Source: Kiloniellales bacterium
GTDB taxonomy: Bacteria > Pseudomonadota > Alphaproteobacteria > Kiloniellales > JAKSBE01
DNA: 64,000 nt
Reading direction: 5' to 3'
Assembly: GCA_030066685.1 (NCBI GenBank)
Contig: JASJBF010000032.1
Span: 1-64,000 of the forward strand
The notes under the pieces were generated by a model that saw only the letters and a program-made list of their open reading frames with translations, was not told the DNA's origin and ran no database searches. Positions 24,243 to 32,767 of the stretch are shown here, piece after piece (the first letter of the stretch is position 1; each line of letters begins with the position of its first letter). The translations under genes were made by a program, and so were the position numbers.

Positions 24243-25835
24243 GTGCCGGTAAATCGTCCAGTCTTCCCAGGGTTCGCGCTGCTTGGCGCGGCTGCGACCC
24301 TTCTATTGACGGGCTACACGGCACCGCAGGCTGCAACCCCGGTCGAATGCAAGCTGCCGCAGCCCGCCGAGGGAGCGGAGTTCGTTCTCGCCAGCAGCCA
24401 CCCCTCGAGTCCACTGTCGAGCGTAGCGCTGGGCTCACAGAACGTTGTCACCTACGTGCGCGAGGTCAGGATCGACAGGGAGGCCGGGCCGCTTTATGTC
24501 GTCGTCCTCGCGCCCGTGCCCACCGTTTGGAAGGTCGACGCGCAGGACCACGACCTCGACCGACTCATCGTCGCCGGCCCGGCCGCTCAGGGTGCCACCC
24601 TGGCCGGGGTAAGCGGGTTGCCGCCGGAAAAGGTGACCTTCGTTCCCTTGGAGGCCTGCGGGCTGGGTCTCGCCAGCCGGGACCGTCGCAGCCTGGATGA
24701 CGCGCGCCGGGCCTTGACGTCGCAGCTGGGCCGGCCTCCCGATCACACGTTCACCATCGGCAGTGGAGGCGACAGGTTCGTACTCGGCCGCTCCGATCGC
24801 AAGGCCGACGAAGGCTCAGACCTGGAGAGCTGGTACGAATCCGACCCCCGGGCGGCGGCATGGCGCCAGCGCCAAGCCACCAAGCAGAGCTACGACTTCG
24901 CCGACGAGCTGCAGGCGGAGTTCAGGTTCCGCTTTCCCGGCGGAGTCCGCGAGCTCAGGCCCGAGGAGATCCTCTCGCCCGTCGCGGTCGAGCGCTATGA
25001 GCTTCTCCCCAAAGCGCCTGGACTGCTGCAGCTCGTTGAAGCCGGCGCGCTCCGCCGGATGTCCCCGGCAGAAGCGCGGGCCTGGCAGGAGGGCGCCAGC
25101 AGGCGCTATCGGTTCCGGCTCTCGCCGGACTTCCGGTATCGCCCCCGCAATTGGCCGCCGAGGTTCGTCGTAACGCGCGAGATACGGCTGCCGTTAGGCT
25201 TCGTCGGTAGCCTCAGGTCGAGCTTCTTGGTCCCGGAGGGCGTTCCGCAACCTGAAGGGAACCTCGGCCACGACTGCCTCTTCTTGATGGAGGGATTCCG
25301 CGTATGGCCGAACTCTTGCGCAGGAGAGGCATTCATGGCCCGGCAGGCGATACTGTCCTTGCCACCCGACATCGCCGGAAACTGCCGGGCCCTGGAACCC
25401 GGCAGCGACGTTCACATCGCCGCGCTGTCGGTCCACTCTGCCAGGACCCGACCAAGCGGATCGGGGCGGGGCAGGAAGGCGCGCTTCGACATCCAGGTCA
25501 ACCGTCTTGGCCGAACTCTGCTCGTGATCAGCGGCTACAACTCCGCCGAATGGCGGGTCCGGTTCGGGTACGGTACGGTCATCGCCGGCGTCATCGCGTT
25601 GGCGCACGACGAGGAGCAGGTGATCACCGGACTGCCGAGGACCGTGCCAATCCTTCACATCCTCAAGGACCAGATGCACGACCGCCGGCGTTGCTCTCCG
25701 GGATCGGCGCCGCTCTCGGCACACCGGGGCGGGCCCTTCGCGCTGGCGCTGAACGTCTACGTCGAGCGTCTGACGGGGCGAGAGATCGACTGGCTCGGTG
25801 GTCCCGATAGCACGGGCCGTTTCCTGGTTCCCTAG
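24243..25835 (+). CDS. Exported cysteine-rich protein of unknown family, tandem copy 2
   Basis: 530 residues. I place the start at GTG 24243 because its context (GAAGTGGAGAAGAAC-GTGCCG) lines up base by base with the ATGCCG starts of copies 1 and 3; a longer reading would begin inside copy 1. A hydrophobic N-terminus (GFALLGAAATLLLTGYTAPQ) follows, then the same layout: six matching cysteines, two VxWxV modules (PVPTVWKVDAQDHDLDRL and NSAEWRVRFGYGTVIAGV), the middle RYRPRNWPPRFVVTR and the end YVERLTGREIDWLGG. It starts 139 bp after the stop of copy 1. Function unknown. Confidence 0.75.
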   Translation: MPVNRPVFPGFALLGAAATLLLTGYTAPQAATPVECKLPQPAEGAEFVLASSHPSSPLSSVALGSQNVVTYVREVRIDREAGPLYVVVLAPVPTVWKVDAQDHDLDRLIVAGPAAQGATLAGVSGLPPEKVTFVPLEACGLGLASRDRRSLDDARRALTSQLGRPPDHTFTIGSGGDRFVLGRSDRKADEGSDLESWYESDPRAAAWRQRQATKQSYDFADELQAEFRFRFPGGVRELRPEEILSPVAVERYELLPKAPGLLQLVEAGALRRMSPAEARAWQEGASRRYRFRLSPDFRYRPRNWPPRFVVTREIRLPLGFVGSLRSSFLVPEGVPQPEGNLGHDCLFLMEGFRVWPNSCAGEAFMARQAILSLPPDIAGNCRALEPGSDVHIAALSVHSARTRPSGSGRGRKARFDIQVNRLGRTLLVISGYNSAEWRVRFGYGTVIAGVIALAHDEEQVITGLPRTVPILHILKDQMHDRRRCSPGSAPLSAHRGGPFALALNVYVERLTGREIDWLGGPDSTGRFLVP

Positions 25836-25985
25836 TGTGGTGGTTCTCAATGGCGCGCCTTCGCGTCTTGCCGGGAGGCTGGCGCCAACGCCCAGGGACA
25901 GCCTGCTCCTGGCGCCTTGCCAAGGGTCGACAAGGCGGCGGGCCCAGAACCCATCATTGGCACGCCGATCTTGGTTCTGAAGCCT

Positions 25986-26030
25986 GCTTCGGTCACTTTC
26001 GCTTAAGGACACAGCCTGTAGAACCTGAGC
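25986..26030 (+). repeat. Upstream element, copy 3
   Basis: CTTCGGTCACTTTCGCTTAA followed by GGACACAGCCTGTAGAACC. It is almost the same as copy 1 over CGGTCACTTTCGCTTA and ends 96 bp before the start of copy 3. The TGTACAACC core of copies 1 and 2 reads TGTAGAACC here. Confidence 0.5.
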
Positions 26031-26126
26031 CAGCAGGCCGCGCGCCCTCCGACTCCGGCTTCTTCGACAAGACCTGAAGTGCCGAACGCCTTCGCGCGGG
26101 GCCGAAGGAATGAATTCGAGGATAGA

Positions 26127-27743
26127 ATGCCGATAGTTCGTGCCGCGCACCAACCTTCGAGACGGCTCGCTGCTGCCGTTCTTGCCATCTTGATGGCCGG
26201 CTGTGGGACTGAGGCGGTGACGCAAACAGGCGCCAGGGCCACGGTTGAGAAGGGCTGCCGCCTGCCGCGACCCTCGGAGACGGCGGCGGTCGTGTTCAGC
26301 AGCACCGTCCCGACCGGCGCGCTGTCGACCGTAAGGCTGGGCTCTCAGGACATCACTACCTACGTCGCAGACGTGAGGGTCGAGAAGGGATCCGGGCCTT
26401 TCTATGGAGTCCTCGTTTCTCCAAGGCCTGTGATCTGGAACGTCGAAGCCAAGGGGGATGACCTTGATCGGCTGGTCATCATCGGCCCGGCCAAGCACAA
26501 CTCGCTGAAGGCCGGTGTCCGCGGCGTGGTGGCGAACAAAGTGACCTTCGTTCCGTTGGACGCCTGCCAAATCAAAGAGGGCATTATCTACCGGAGCGAA
26601 AAGGACAAAGTCCGTCGGTTCCTGGAGGGCCGTCTGGGCCGGCCGCCCGACCACATCGTCGGCCAGGATCGCAGGGCCAAGACCATCGTACTTGGCCGCA
26701 GCGCCTCGAGAGACGCGGACGGCGCGAGCCTCGGGGCCTGGACGGAATCCTATAGCGAGGAGGCGCGGAGACGGGCCCACCAAGCCCCAAATCCCAAAGA
26801 TCCCATCGCCGACCAGCTGAAATCGGAGATCCTCCGCTTCTACCCCGGCGGCATCCGGGAGCTCGCACCCGCAGAGGTCCTCTCACCCGTGAAGGTCACG
26901 CGCTATAGGATCCTTCCCAACCAGGCGGGGCTGCTCCAGCTCCTGGAAGACGGCGCGATCCGAGAGACCTCCCTTGACGAAGCCCGGGCCTGGCAGGACA
27001 GCGCCAGCAAGCCCTACCAGTTCCGCCTGTCGCCCGACTTCCGCTACCGCCCCCGCAAATGGCCGCCGAGGTTCGTCGTGACACGGCAGATCCAGCTGCC
27101 GCCGGTGATGGGCGGCGCCCATTCGTCGAGCTTCCTGATACCGGTGGGCGTTCCGGAGCCCAGAGGCGATCGCGGCCACAACTGCTTCTTCTACATGGAG
27201 GGGTCTCGCGTCGGTCCCGAGACCTGCGCGGGCGTGGAGCCAAAGGCCAGGTTGGCAGCCCTTGCATTGCCGCCCGACCACGCGAAGACCTGCCGCGCCC
27301 TGGATGTCGGCGATGATGTGCATATTGCCGCTCTCTCCGTGCATGGCGCCGAGAAACAATCAAGCTCATCTCGGCGGGGGAGGAAGGAAGAAGTCGACGT
27401 CCTGGTAAAGCGGCGCGGAAGAGTCCTGCTCGTGGTCAGCGGCCATCGGTCGGTCGCCTGGACGGTTCGTCCCGCCCAGGGCGCAGACATCGTCGGGGTT
27501 CTGGCCATCGGACTAGAGCGGCCGCAGGAGGTGACCGGACTGCCGAAGAACGTCCCGATACGGCACTTCCTGAAGGACGAGGTCGAGGACGGCCGCCTTT
27601 GCTCACCCGGGGCAGGGTTGGTCGTAGCCTACAAGGGCGGGCCTTTTGCGCAGGCCCTGAACGTCTACGTCCAGCGTCTGACAGGTCGAGAAATCGACTG
27701 GATTGACGGTGCCGCCGCCGCTGACGAGTTCGTGGTACCATGA
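26127..27743 (+). CDS. Exported cysteine-rich protein of unknown family, tandem copy 3 (putative lipoprotein)
   Basis: 538 residues from ATG 26127, whose GAGGATAGA-ATGCCG context matches the other copies; an upstream GTG at 26079 is in frame but lacks that context. The signal sequence RRLAAAVLAILMAGCGTE carries a possible lipobox (Met-Ala-Gly-Cys, Cys 26). Copies 1 and 2 have no cysteine at this point, so only this copy would be membrane-tethered. The six other cysteines, both VxWxV modules (RPVIWNVEAKGDD and RSVAWTVRPAQGAD), the middle RYRPRKWPPRFVVTR and the end YVQRLTGREIDWIDG are conserved. Function unknown. Confidence 0.75.
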   Translation: MPIVRAAHQPSRRLAAAVLAILMAGCGTEAVTQTGARATVEKGCRLPRPSETAAVVFSSTVPTGALSTVRLGSQDITTYVADVRVEKGSGPFYGVLVSPRPVIWNVEAKGDDLDRLVIIGPAKHNSLKAGVRGVVANKVTFVPLDACQIKEGIIYRSEKDKVRRFLEGRLGRPPDHIVGQDRRAKTIVLGRSASRDADGASLGAWTESYSEEARRRAHQAPNPKDPIADQLKSEILRFYPGGIRELAPAEVLSPVKVTRYRILPNQAGLLQLLEDGAIRETSLDEARAWQDSASKPYQFRLSPDFRYRPRKWPPRFVVTRQIQLPPVMGGAHSSSFLIPVGVPEPRGDRGHNCFFYMEGSRVGPETCAGVEPKARLAALALPPDHAKTCRALDVGDDVHIAALSVHGAEKQSSSSRRGRKEEVDVLVKRRGRVLLVVSGHRSVAWTVRPAQGADIVGVLAIGLERPQEVTGLPKNVPIRHFLKDEVEDGRLCSPGAGLVVAYKGGPFAQALNVYVQRLTGREIDWIDGAAAADEFVVP

Positions 27744-27884
27744 GGTACGCCGGCCGTCATCACGCAGGTCTCGGATAGAGGCCGCCCGACCGCACCGGGT
27801 GAGCGATTCGACCGAGCTTCTTGGCGAGCCGCCAATCGTAGATGACGGTCGTAGGTTCGCTTGGGCCCGGCCGCGGCGGCCCGC

Positions 27885-28343
27885 TCAGTCGCGGACGATC
27901 TGAACCGAGCAGCGGGCGTGGCGGGCGACGCGGGCGGTGTTGGGGCCGAGCAGGTAGTCCTTGAGCGAGGGCCGGTGGGCGGCCATGACGATGATCTCGG
28001 CATCGACCTCGTTGGCCGCGTCGACGATCTTCTCGTAGATCGTGCCGTGCGCGGCGATGATCCCGCCGAAGAACTCCTTCGGAACGTGCTCCTTCGCCAG
28101 CTCCTGCATGCGGTCCTCGGCCTGCTTGACCAGGTCCTTGATGTCGAACTCGATGGAGCCGTGCTCCTCGCCGCGGATCGCGTAGCGCCAGTCGATGCCG
28201 GAAACGATGTGCGGCACCACGGTCATCAGCCAGACCTCGCCCTTCAGGATCTTGGCCTGGTCGACGCCGGCCGGCAGCGCCTTCGCCCAGGTGCTCTTGT
28301 GCTCGAGGTCGATGGGAACGAGCACCTTCTTCTTCTCAGCCAT
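27885..28343 (-). CDS. Universal stress protein (UspA family)
   Basis: 152 residues, one Usp domain. The start VLVPIDLEHKSTWAKAL has the nucleotide-contacting Asp. The end MAAHRPSLKDYLLGPNTARV is a variant of the ATP-binding G-2x-G-9x-G loop, here with Pro-Ser in place of the first glycines, so ATP binding is uncertain. It lies 32 bp upstream-to-downstream from the fused binding protein and the BCCT carrier on the same strand, which suggests one osmotic or energy-stress operon of three genes. Confidence 0.85.
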   Translation of the reverse strand: MAEKKKVLVPIDLEHKSTWAKALPAGVDQAKILKGEVWLMTVVPHIVSGIDWRYAIRGEEHGSIEFDIKDLVKQAEDRMQELAKEHVPKEFFGGIIAAHGTIYEKIVDAANEVDAEIIVMAAHRPSLKDYLLGPNTARVARHARCSVQIVRD

Positions 28344-28375
28344 GGCGGGTCTCCTCGATCCCTAGTCGTTGGGCC

Positions 28376-30316
28376 CTAGTCGGTGGGCTTGGCGGGCGTG
28401 ATGTGCAGATCGGCCGGCGGCTCCTTGAGCCGCGCCTTGGGGGCCCGCGCGAAGAGCAGGTAGATCATCCAGGCGAGGAAGGCCGTCGCCAGGATATTGA
28501 TCAGCGAGGTCGGCAGGTCCGCCACGAGGGGCTGCGGCCCTTCCTCCAAGGCCGGCCGCAAGGCGGCGGCCACGGGCGCGGCGGGATCGACGACCTCGGT
28601 GCTGCCCAGCGCGGCGGCCAGCTTGCGTATGGTCTCCGCCGGGATCGGCTGGGTCGCGGCCGTGCCCGTGGTCCCAGGGCCCTGGGCGCCGAAGGCCTCG
28701 CGCAGGCTGGACGGCCCGGCCAGGACCATCTGGGTGCTGAGGGTCTCGACCGCTCCGGCCTGTCCGGGATAGGTCCCGGCCGGCACCTTGGCAGGCCGCA
28801 GGAAGGAGAAGCGGATCGGCGCGTTGCCCTGGCTCCAGCCCTCGACCGCCAGGAGGCGGTAGCGGCCCGTCTCCATGATGTCGAGCACTGCGCCGTCGCC
28901 CAGCGGCGCCATCACGAAAACCGCGTCGACCAGACCCTTCGACATCGCCTCGACCTGGGCCTTGAGGTCGCCGGACTCCCCGGAGATCAGCTCCACGCCG
29001 CCGATGTCGAGGCCGGCGAGCACGTTGCGGGCGATCCGGTCGGAGGCCGATCCGGCCTCGCCGACGCCGAGGCGCTTGACCTCGGCCAGGGCGGCGGCAC
29101 CGCTGCCCGGAACCATGACGTGGGCCAGGCGATAGCCGACCACGCCCAGCGCCTCGGCCGAGCTGGACAGCACGGCCGCCCCGTCGTCCAGGGAATAGAA
29201 GGACTCGGTGCCGACCACGGCAAGGCGCGCCGCGCCCGAAGTCACGAGATCGAGCGGGTTGGCCGCCCGCGCGACCTCGATGCTGCGTTTCGGGAAGACC
29301 GCCTTGGAGGCCCGCACCGCCCGGCCCGCGGGACCGGAGAGGGAATCCAGGCCGCCGAGGGCCACGGTCAGACTTTCGGCGCCGCCCGCAGCCTCCGCGG
29401 TCTCGTCGACCAGGCCGGCATCGGCCAGGAAGGCCAAGGCGACCGCCGGGACGCTGCGGCCTTCGAGCTCGACCTGGGCGATCAGGCCGCGCATGGCATC
29501 GGCGGTGACCTGATCCTTCAGCAGGGTCATGGCACCGGAGAGCTTCGGGAAGCGGGCCAGCGCGTCCTCACGGACCAAAGGCGAGGGCTCGTAGACCGGG
29601 AAGAAACTCAGGTCGTCCTCCAGCACCGCCAGGTCGAAGGCGGCGATCTGGGAATCGGTGCGGAAGAGCTCGGCCACCTTGACCTCGCCGTCGAGCAGGG
29701 CCTGGACGATCTTGTCCTTGCCGCCGTCGTCTAGGGAATAGGACTGGACCTTGCCCTCGGTCAGACCGTAGCGGCGGATCATCGCCCCGAGGCCGTCCAG
29801 CGGACGCTCGAGGAAGTCCGTGTCCGTCGCGATCTCCAGCGGCCCCAGGCCGGCCAGGTCGGAGATTTTCGCGACTCCGAGCGACTGCGCCTCCTCGGGC
29901 CGCATGACCAGGACGTAGTCGTTGGAGAACCCCAAGGATTCGCCCCAGGTCAACTCCAAGGGGCCGTAGAGCTCGCGCACCCGGGCCAGGGCCGCCTTGC
30001 CGTCGGCCATGGCCGGCTGGCCGAGATAGACCAGGCCGGTGCCGTTGTATTCCGGATAGAGGTCGATCTTGCCCTGCTTCAGAGCCTCGAAGACCTCCGC
30101 CGAGCGGCCGTAGGGAATCGCGCGCTGAACCGTGATGCCTTCGCGCTCGGCCAGCTGGGCCAGCATTTCGGCCATCAGCATGTTCTCGGTGAAGTTCTTG
30201 CCAGCGACGCGCAGGACCGGCGGCTCCTCCTCGCAGGCCGCGAGCCCGAAGGCCGCGGCGGCCAGCAGCAGACCCGCCAGCGAACGACGAAGGGACGGCA
30301 CAGAAAGGCGTTTCAT
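28376..30316 (-). CDS. Lipoprotein fusing an OpuAC/ProX-type and a TAXI-type substrate-binding domain, with C-terminal membrane helix
   Basis: 646 residues, start at ATG 30316 (GGAGG with 9-nt spacing). A lipobox LAAC puts the modified Cys at residue 28. Residues about 33-300 have the glycine-betaine-type fold: VAGKNFTENMLMAEMLAQLA, then KIDLYPEYNGTGLVYLG and LEIATDTDFLERPLDG. Residues about 315-545 look like a TRAP-TAXI/NMT1-type binding protein (AVVGTESFYSLDDG, GLVDAVFVMAPLGDGAVLD, RYRLLAVEGWSQG). Near the C-terminus a helix (about 603-625, TSLINILATAFLAWMIYLLF) anchors it again, with a short cytoplasmic tail. It sits 19 bp after the BCCT gene. No ABC permease, ATPase or TRAP genes are near. 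Confidence 0.8.
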   Translation of the reverse strand: MKRLSVPSLRRSLAGLLLAAAAFGLAACEEEPPVLRVAGKNFTENMLMAEMLAQLAEREGITVQRAIPYGRSAEVFEALKQGKIDLYPEYNGTGLVYLGQPAMADGKAALARVRELYGPLELTWGESLGFSNDYVLVMRPEEAQSLGVAKISDLAGLGPLEIATDTDFLERPLDGLGAMIRRYGLTEGKVQSYSLDDGGKDKIVQALLDGEVKVAELFRTDSQIAAFDLAVLEDDLSFFPVYEPSPLVREDALARFPKLSGAMTLLKDQVTADAMRGLIAQVELEGRSVPAVALAFLADAGLVDETAEAAGGAESLTVALGGLDSLSGPAGRAVRASKAVFPKRSIEVARAANPLDLVTSGAARLAVVGTESFYSLDDGAAVLSSSAEALGVVGYRLAHVMVPGSGAAALAEVKRLGVGEAGSASDRIARNVLAGLDIGGVELISGESGDLKAQVEAMSKGLVDAVFVMAPLGDGAVLDIMETGRYRLLAVEGWSQGNAPIRFSFLRPAKVPAGTYPGQAGAVETLSTQMVLAGPSSLREAFGAQGPGTTGTAATQPIPAETIRKLAAALGSTEVVDPAAPVAAALRPALEEGPQPLVADLPTSLINILATAFLAWMIYLLFARAPKARLKEPPADLHITPAKPTD

Positions 30317-30335
30317 GTCCATGATCCTCCTCCCC

Positions 30336-31907
30336 TCATTCCGCCGGCGTCTTGGCATCGGACGCTTCCTGGGCCCGGGCCATGCGTTGCGCCAGGCGCA
30401 GGTCGCGCACCTCCGCGCTCTCGTCTTCGCGCAGCGCCCGGAAGAAGCCGACCAGCTGGACGAAGACGATGAAGGTGAAGGGCACCGCCCCGGTGATCGC
30501 CATGGCCTTGGCGACCGAGACGCTGCCGGAGACCAGCACGCCGAAGGTGATGGCCGACATCAGGATGCCCCAGATCAGCTTGGTCCTGACGTCCGGGTTG
30601 AGATTGCCGTTGGTGGTCATCATCGAGACCACGAAGGTGCCGGAGTCGGCGCTGGTCACCAGGAAGATGAACACCAGGATGACGGCGAGGATGTTAAGCA
30701 CGGCCGTTCCCGGCAGGTATCCGAAAAAGGCATAGAGTGCGGCGCTCACGTCCTCGAAGACGATCTCCGCCAGACCACCGCTCCCGAACATCTCGATGTA
30801 GATCGCCGCGCCGCCGAAGACCGCGAACCACAGCATGGAGAACACGGTCGGCGCCACGACGACGCCAAGGACGAACTCGCGAATGGTTCGGCCACGGCTG
30901 ATCCGGGCGATGAAGATGCCGACGAAGGGCCCCCAGGCGATCCACCAGATCAGGTAGGTCAGGGTCCAGCCGTGGGTCCAGCCGCGCAGGCTGTCGTCGT
31001 AGGAGAAGATCCGGAACGACATATAGACGAACTGGCTGAGGTAGTCGCCGAAGCTGTTGACGAAGGCATTGAAGATGAAGGTCGTCGGCCCGGCGAAGAG
31101 CACCACCAGCATGATCACGATCGCGATCACCATGTTGATGTTCGAGAGGATCTTGATGCCCTTGTCGACGCCGGTGCAGGCCGAGAGCAGGAAGGCGATG
31201 GTCATGACGATCAGGATGCCGATCGCCACCGCCAGCGAGTTGGGGTCGGTGCCGAAGACCTCGGCTAGGCCGGAGCGCACCATGATGGTGCCCATGCCCA
31301 GCGAGCCCGCCAGCCCGAAGACCACGGCCATGACCGCGACCACGTCGGCGACCATCGAGACCCAGCGGGTCACCTGGTCGCCCAGCAAGGGCCGCAGGGA
31401 ATACTCGATCGGCGTGGAGACCATTGAGGGCGCGTCCTTGCGGAACACGAAGTAGGCGATGACCAGGGCGCAGACCCCGTAGATCGCCCAGGCGTGGAAG
31501 CCCCAGTGCAGATTCGTGATGGCGAAGGCCGTGCGCGCCGCCTGGGTGGTCAGGCCCTCTTCCCCGGGCGGCGAGTAGAAGTGGTACATCGGCTCGGCCA
31601 CGCCCCAGAACAGCAGGCCGGAGCCCATACCGCCGGCGAAGAGCATGGCGATCCAGGAGCCGGTGGAGAACTCCGGCTCGTCGTCGTCGTGGCCGAGCTT
31701 GATGTCGCCGTAGGGACCGAGCGCGAGGTAGACGCTGAGCAGCACGAACATCGTGCAGGCCAGCATGAACATCCAGTCGAGATAGTTGAGGGCGCCGCTG
31801 GTGAGGGCGACGGCGGCCCCGGTGACCTGATCCGGCGCGACCACGCTCCAGATCCCGATGATCGCGCTCAGCGCCACGGAGACGATGAGTACGGCGTTCT
31901 TCGCCAT
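30336..31907 (-). CDS. BCCT family transporter (betaine/carnitine/choline type)
   Basis: 523 residues from ATG 31907, preceded by GGGGAAG. Twelve membrane segments. Signature parts are GGMGSGLLFWGVAEPMYHF in the third helix region and WWIAWGPFVGIFIARISRGR in the conserved eighth helix with its Trp cluster. BCCT carriers take up quaternary ammonium compounds, coupled to Na+ or H+. The N- and C-terminal osmosensing extensions of BetP are missing, so this is a short, BetT/OpuD-like form. It is the first gene of the unit with the fused binding protein and a Usp protein. Confidence 0.93.
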   Translation of the reverse strand: MAKNAVLIVSVALSAIIGIWSVVAPDQVTGAAVALTSGALNYLDWMFMLACTMFVLLSVYLALGPYGDIKLGHDDDEPEFSTGSWIAMLFAGGMGSGLLFWGVAEPMYHFYSPPGEEGLTTQAARTAFAITNLHWGFHAWAIYGVCALVIAYFVFRKDAPSMVSTPIEYSLRPLLGDQVTRWVSMVADVVAVMAVVFGLAGSLGMGTIMVRSGLAEVFGTDPNSLAVAIGILIVMTIAFLLSACTGVDKGIKILSNINMVIAIVIMLVVLFAGPTTFIFNAFVNSFGDYLSQFVYMSFRIFSYDDSLRGWTHGWTLTYLIWWIAWGPFVGIFIARISRGRTIREFVLGVVVAPTVFSMLWFAVFGGAAIYIEMFGSGGLAEIVFEDVSAALYAFFGYLPGTAVLNILAVILVFIFLVTSADSGTFVVSMMTTNGNLNPDVRTKLIWGILMSAITFGVLVSGSVSVAKAMAITGAVPFTFIVFVQLVGFFRALREDESAEVRDLRLAQRMARAQEASDAKTPAE

Positions 31908-32308
31908 CGCGCTTCCCCCTCCCCAAGACCGCTTGTTATTGATTATCAGTTTTATTGAAGCACAGGTTTTGAAGCTTGTCATATCGGGCGGGGGCGGCGA
32001 CGCCCGGCCGCTATGCGAAGGGCCGCGAAATCGGCAAGGCCCGCCGAAGAAGAGGTGCAACGCCGTGCCGCGCCTATAAGACGCTTAGGGGGCGCCGAGA
32101 GCGGGCTGATTTGAAGTCCATGCGGCTTCAAATCATCCCGCTCTACTTCAGCAGTCTAGAGAACGATTCAGACATGAGATCGACTCGACCTCATGTCGTT
32201 GTGCCCTAGATCAAACTGCGCTCAACTGGACTCAATTGAGCGCAGATAATTTGATCTATTCCATATTGATAGAGCAGCCTATCTGCGTTCGAATGAACGC
32301 AGGCTGCG
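31908..32308. other. 401-bp intergenic region upstream of the BCCT gene
   Basis: No gene is supported. The part next to the BCCT start (31930-31980) is AT-rich and probably holds its promoter. The part 32099-32307 consists almost wholly of inverted repeats, listed separately. The YHS-domain gene ends at 32309 on the same strand. Confidence 0.5.
32099..32307. repeat. Cluster of four inverted repeats
   Basis: Four potential hairpins follow each other. H1 32099-32143 has 18-bp arms with one mismatch (GAGCGGGCTGATTTGAAG). H2 32171-32197 has arms GACATGAG/CTCATGTC. H3 32216-32245 has perfect 10-bp arms CTGCGCTCAA/TTGAGCGCAG with outer ATCAAA/TTTGAT pairing. H4 32274-32307 has arms GCAGCCT and GCGTTC with a 4-nt bulge and reaches the YHS stop codon. 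The stems differ in sequence, so this is not one repeat family. Confidence 0.7.
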
Positions 32309-32767
32309 TTAGTCGAGCACGGCGGGCCAGTTCTGGTCGCCTTTGGCGATGTTGCCGGGGATGTCCTCTTCCCAGGTCTTCTGGACCGACCGGCTGTAGT
32401 TCAGATAGAGCTTGCCGTCGACAATCCGCCAGGCCTCCGGGTCGGTCGAGGCGGTGTAGCCCTGGGCCACGGCCCAGGCGCAGTAACCGCCGTACTGCGG
32501 CGCATAGGCCTCCGGATCGGCCTTGAAGGCGGTCAGGTTGGCCGCGTCGGCGAAACGCCAGGTGGCGCCCCGCCACTCGTATTCCAGGTCGCGACGGCCC
32601 TCTACCGGTTTGCCTTGGGTGAAGTAGGCCACCGGGTCGTAGCCGCTGACTGCCAAGCTGCTGAAGGTGCCGGTGTAGATCGGATCCTTGGCGAGAGCCG
32701 GGGTGACGGCGGCCGGCAAGGCCACGGCGACGGCGAGCCACAGAGCGGCGAGTAAGGCACGAAACAT
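32309..32767 (-). CDS. Exported YHS-domain protein
   Basis: 152 residues from ATG 32767. A signal peptide (FRALLAALWLAVAVALPAAV, cleavage near ALA-KD) is followed by a YHS-like region: AVSGYDPVAYFTQGKPVEG, then FADAANLTAFKADPEAYAPQ, YGGYCAWAVAQGY. The last part has the 'YCA.gva.G' motif common in secreted YHS proteins of proteobacteria. The domain is often linked to metal binding, but the usual paired cysteines are reduced to one here. Most relatives are uncharacterised. Its neighbours give no clear functional link. Confidence 0.8.
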   Translation of the reverse strand: MFRALLAALWLAVAVALPAAVTPALAKDPIYTGTFSSLAVSGYDPVAYFTQGKPVEGRRDLEYEWRGATWRFADAANLTAFKADPEAYAPQYGGYCAWAVAQGYTASTDPEAWRIVDGKLYLNYSRSVQKTWEEDIPGNIAKGDQNWPAVLD

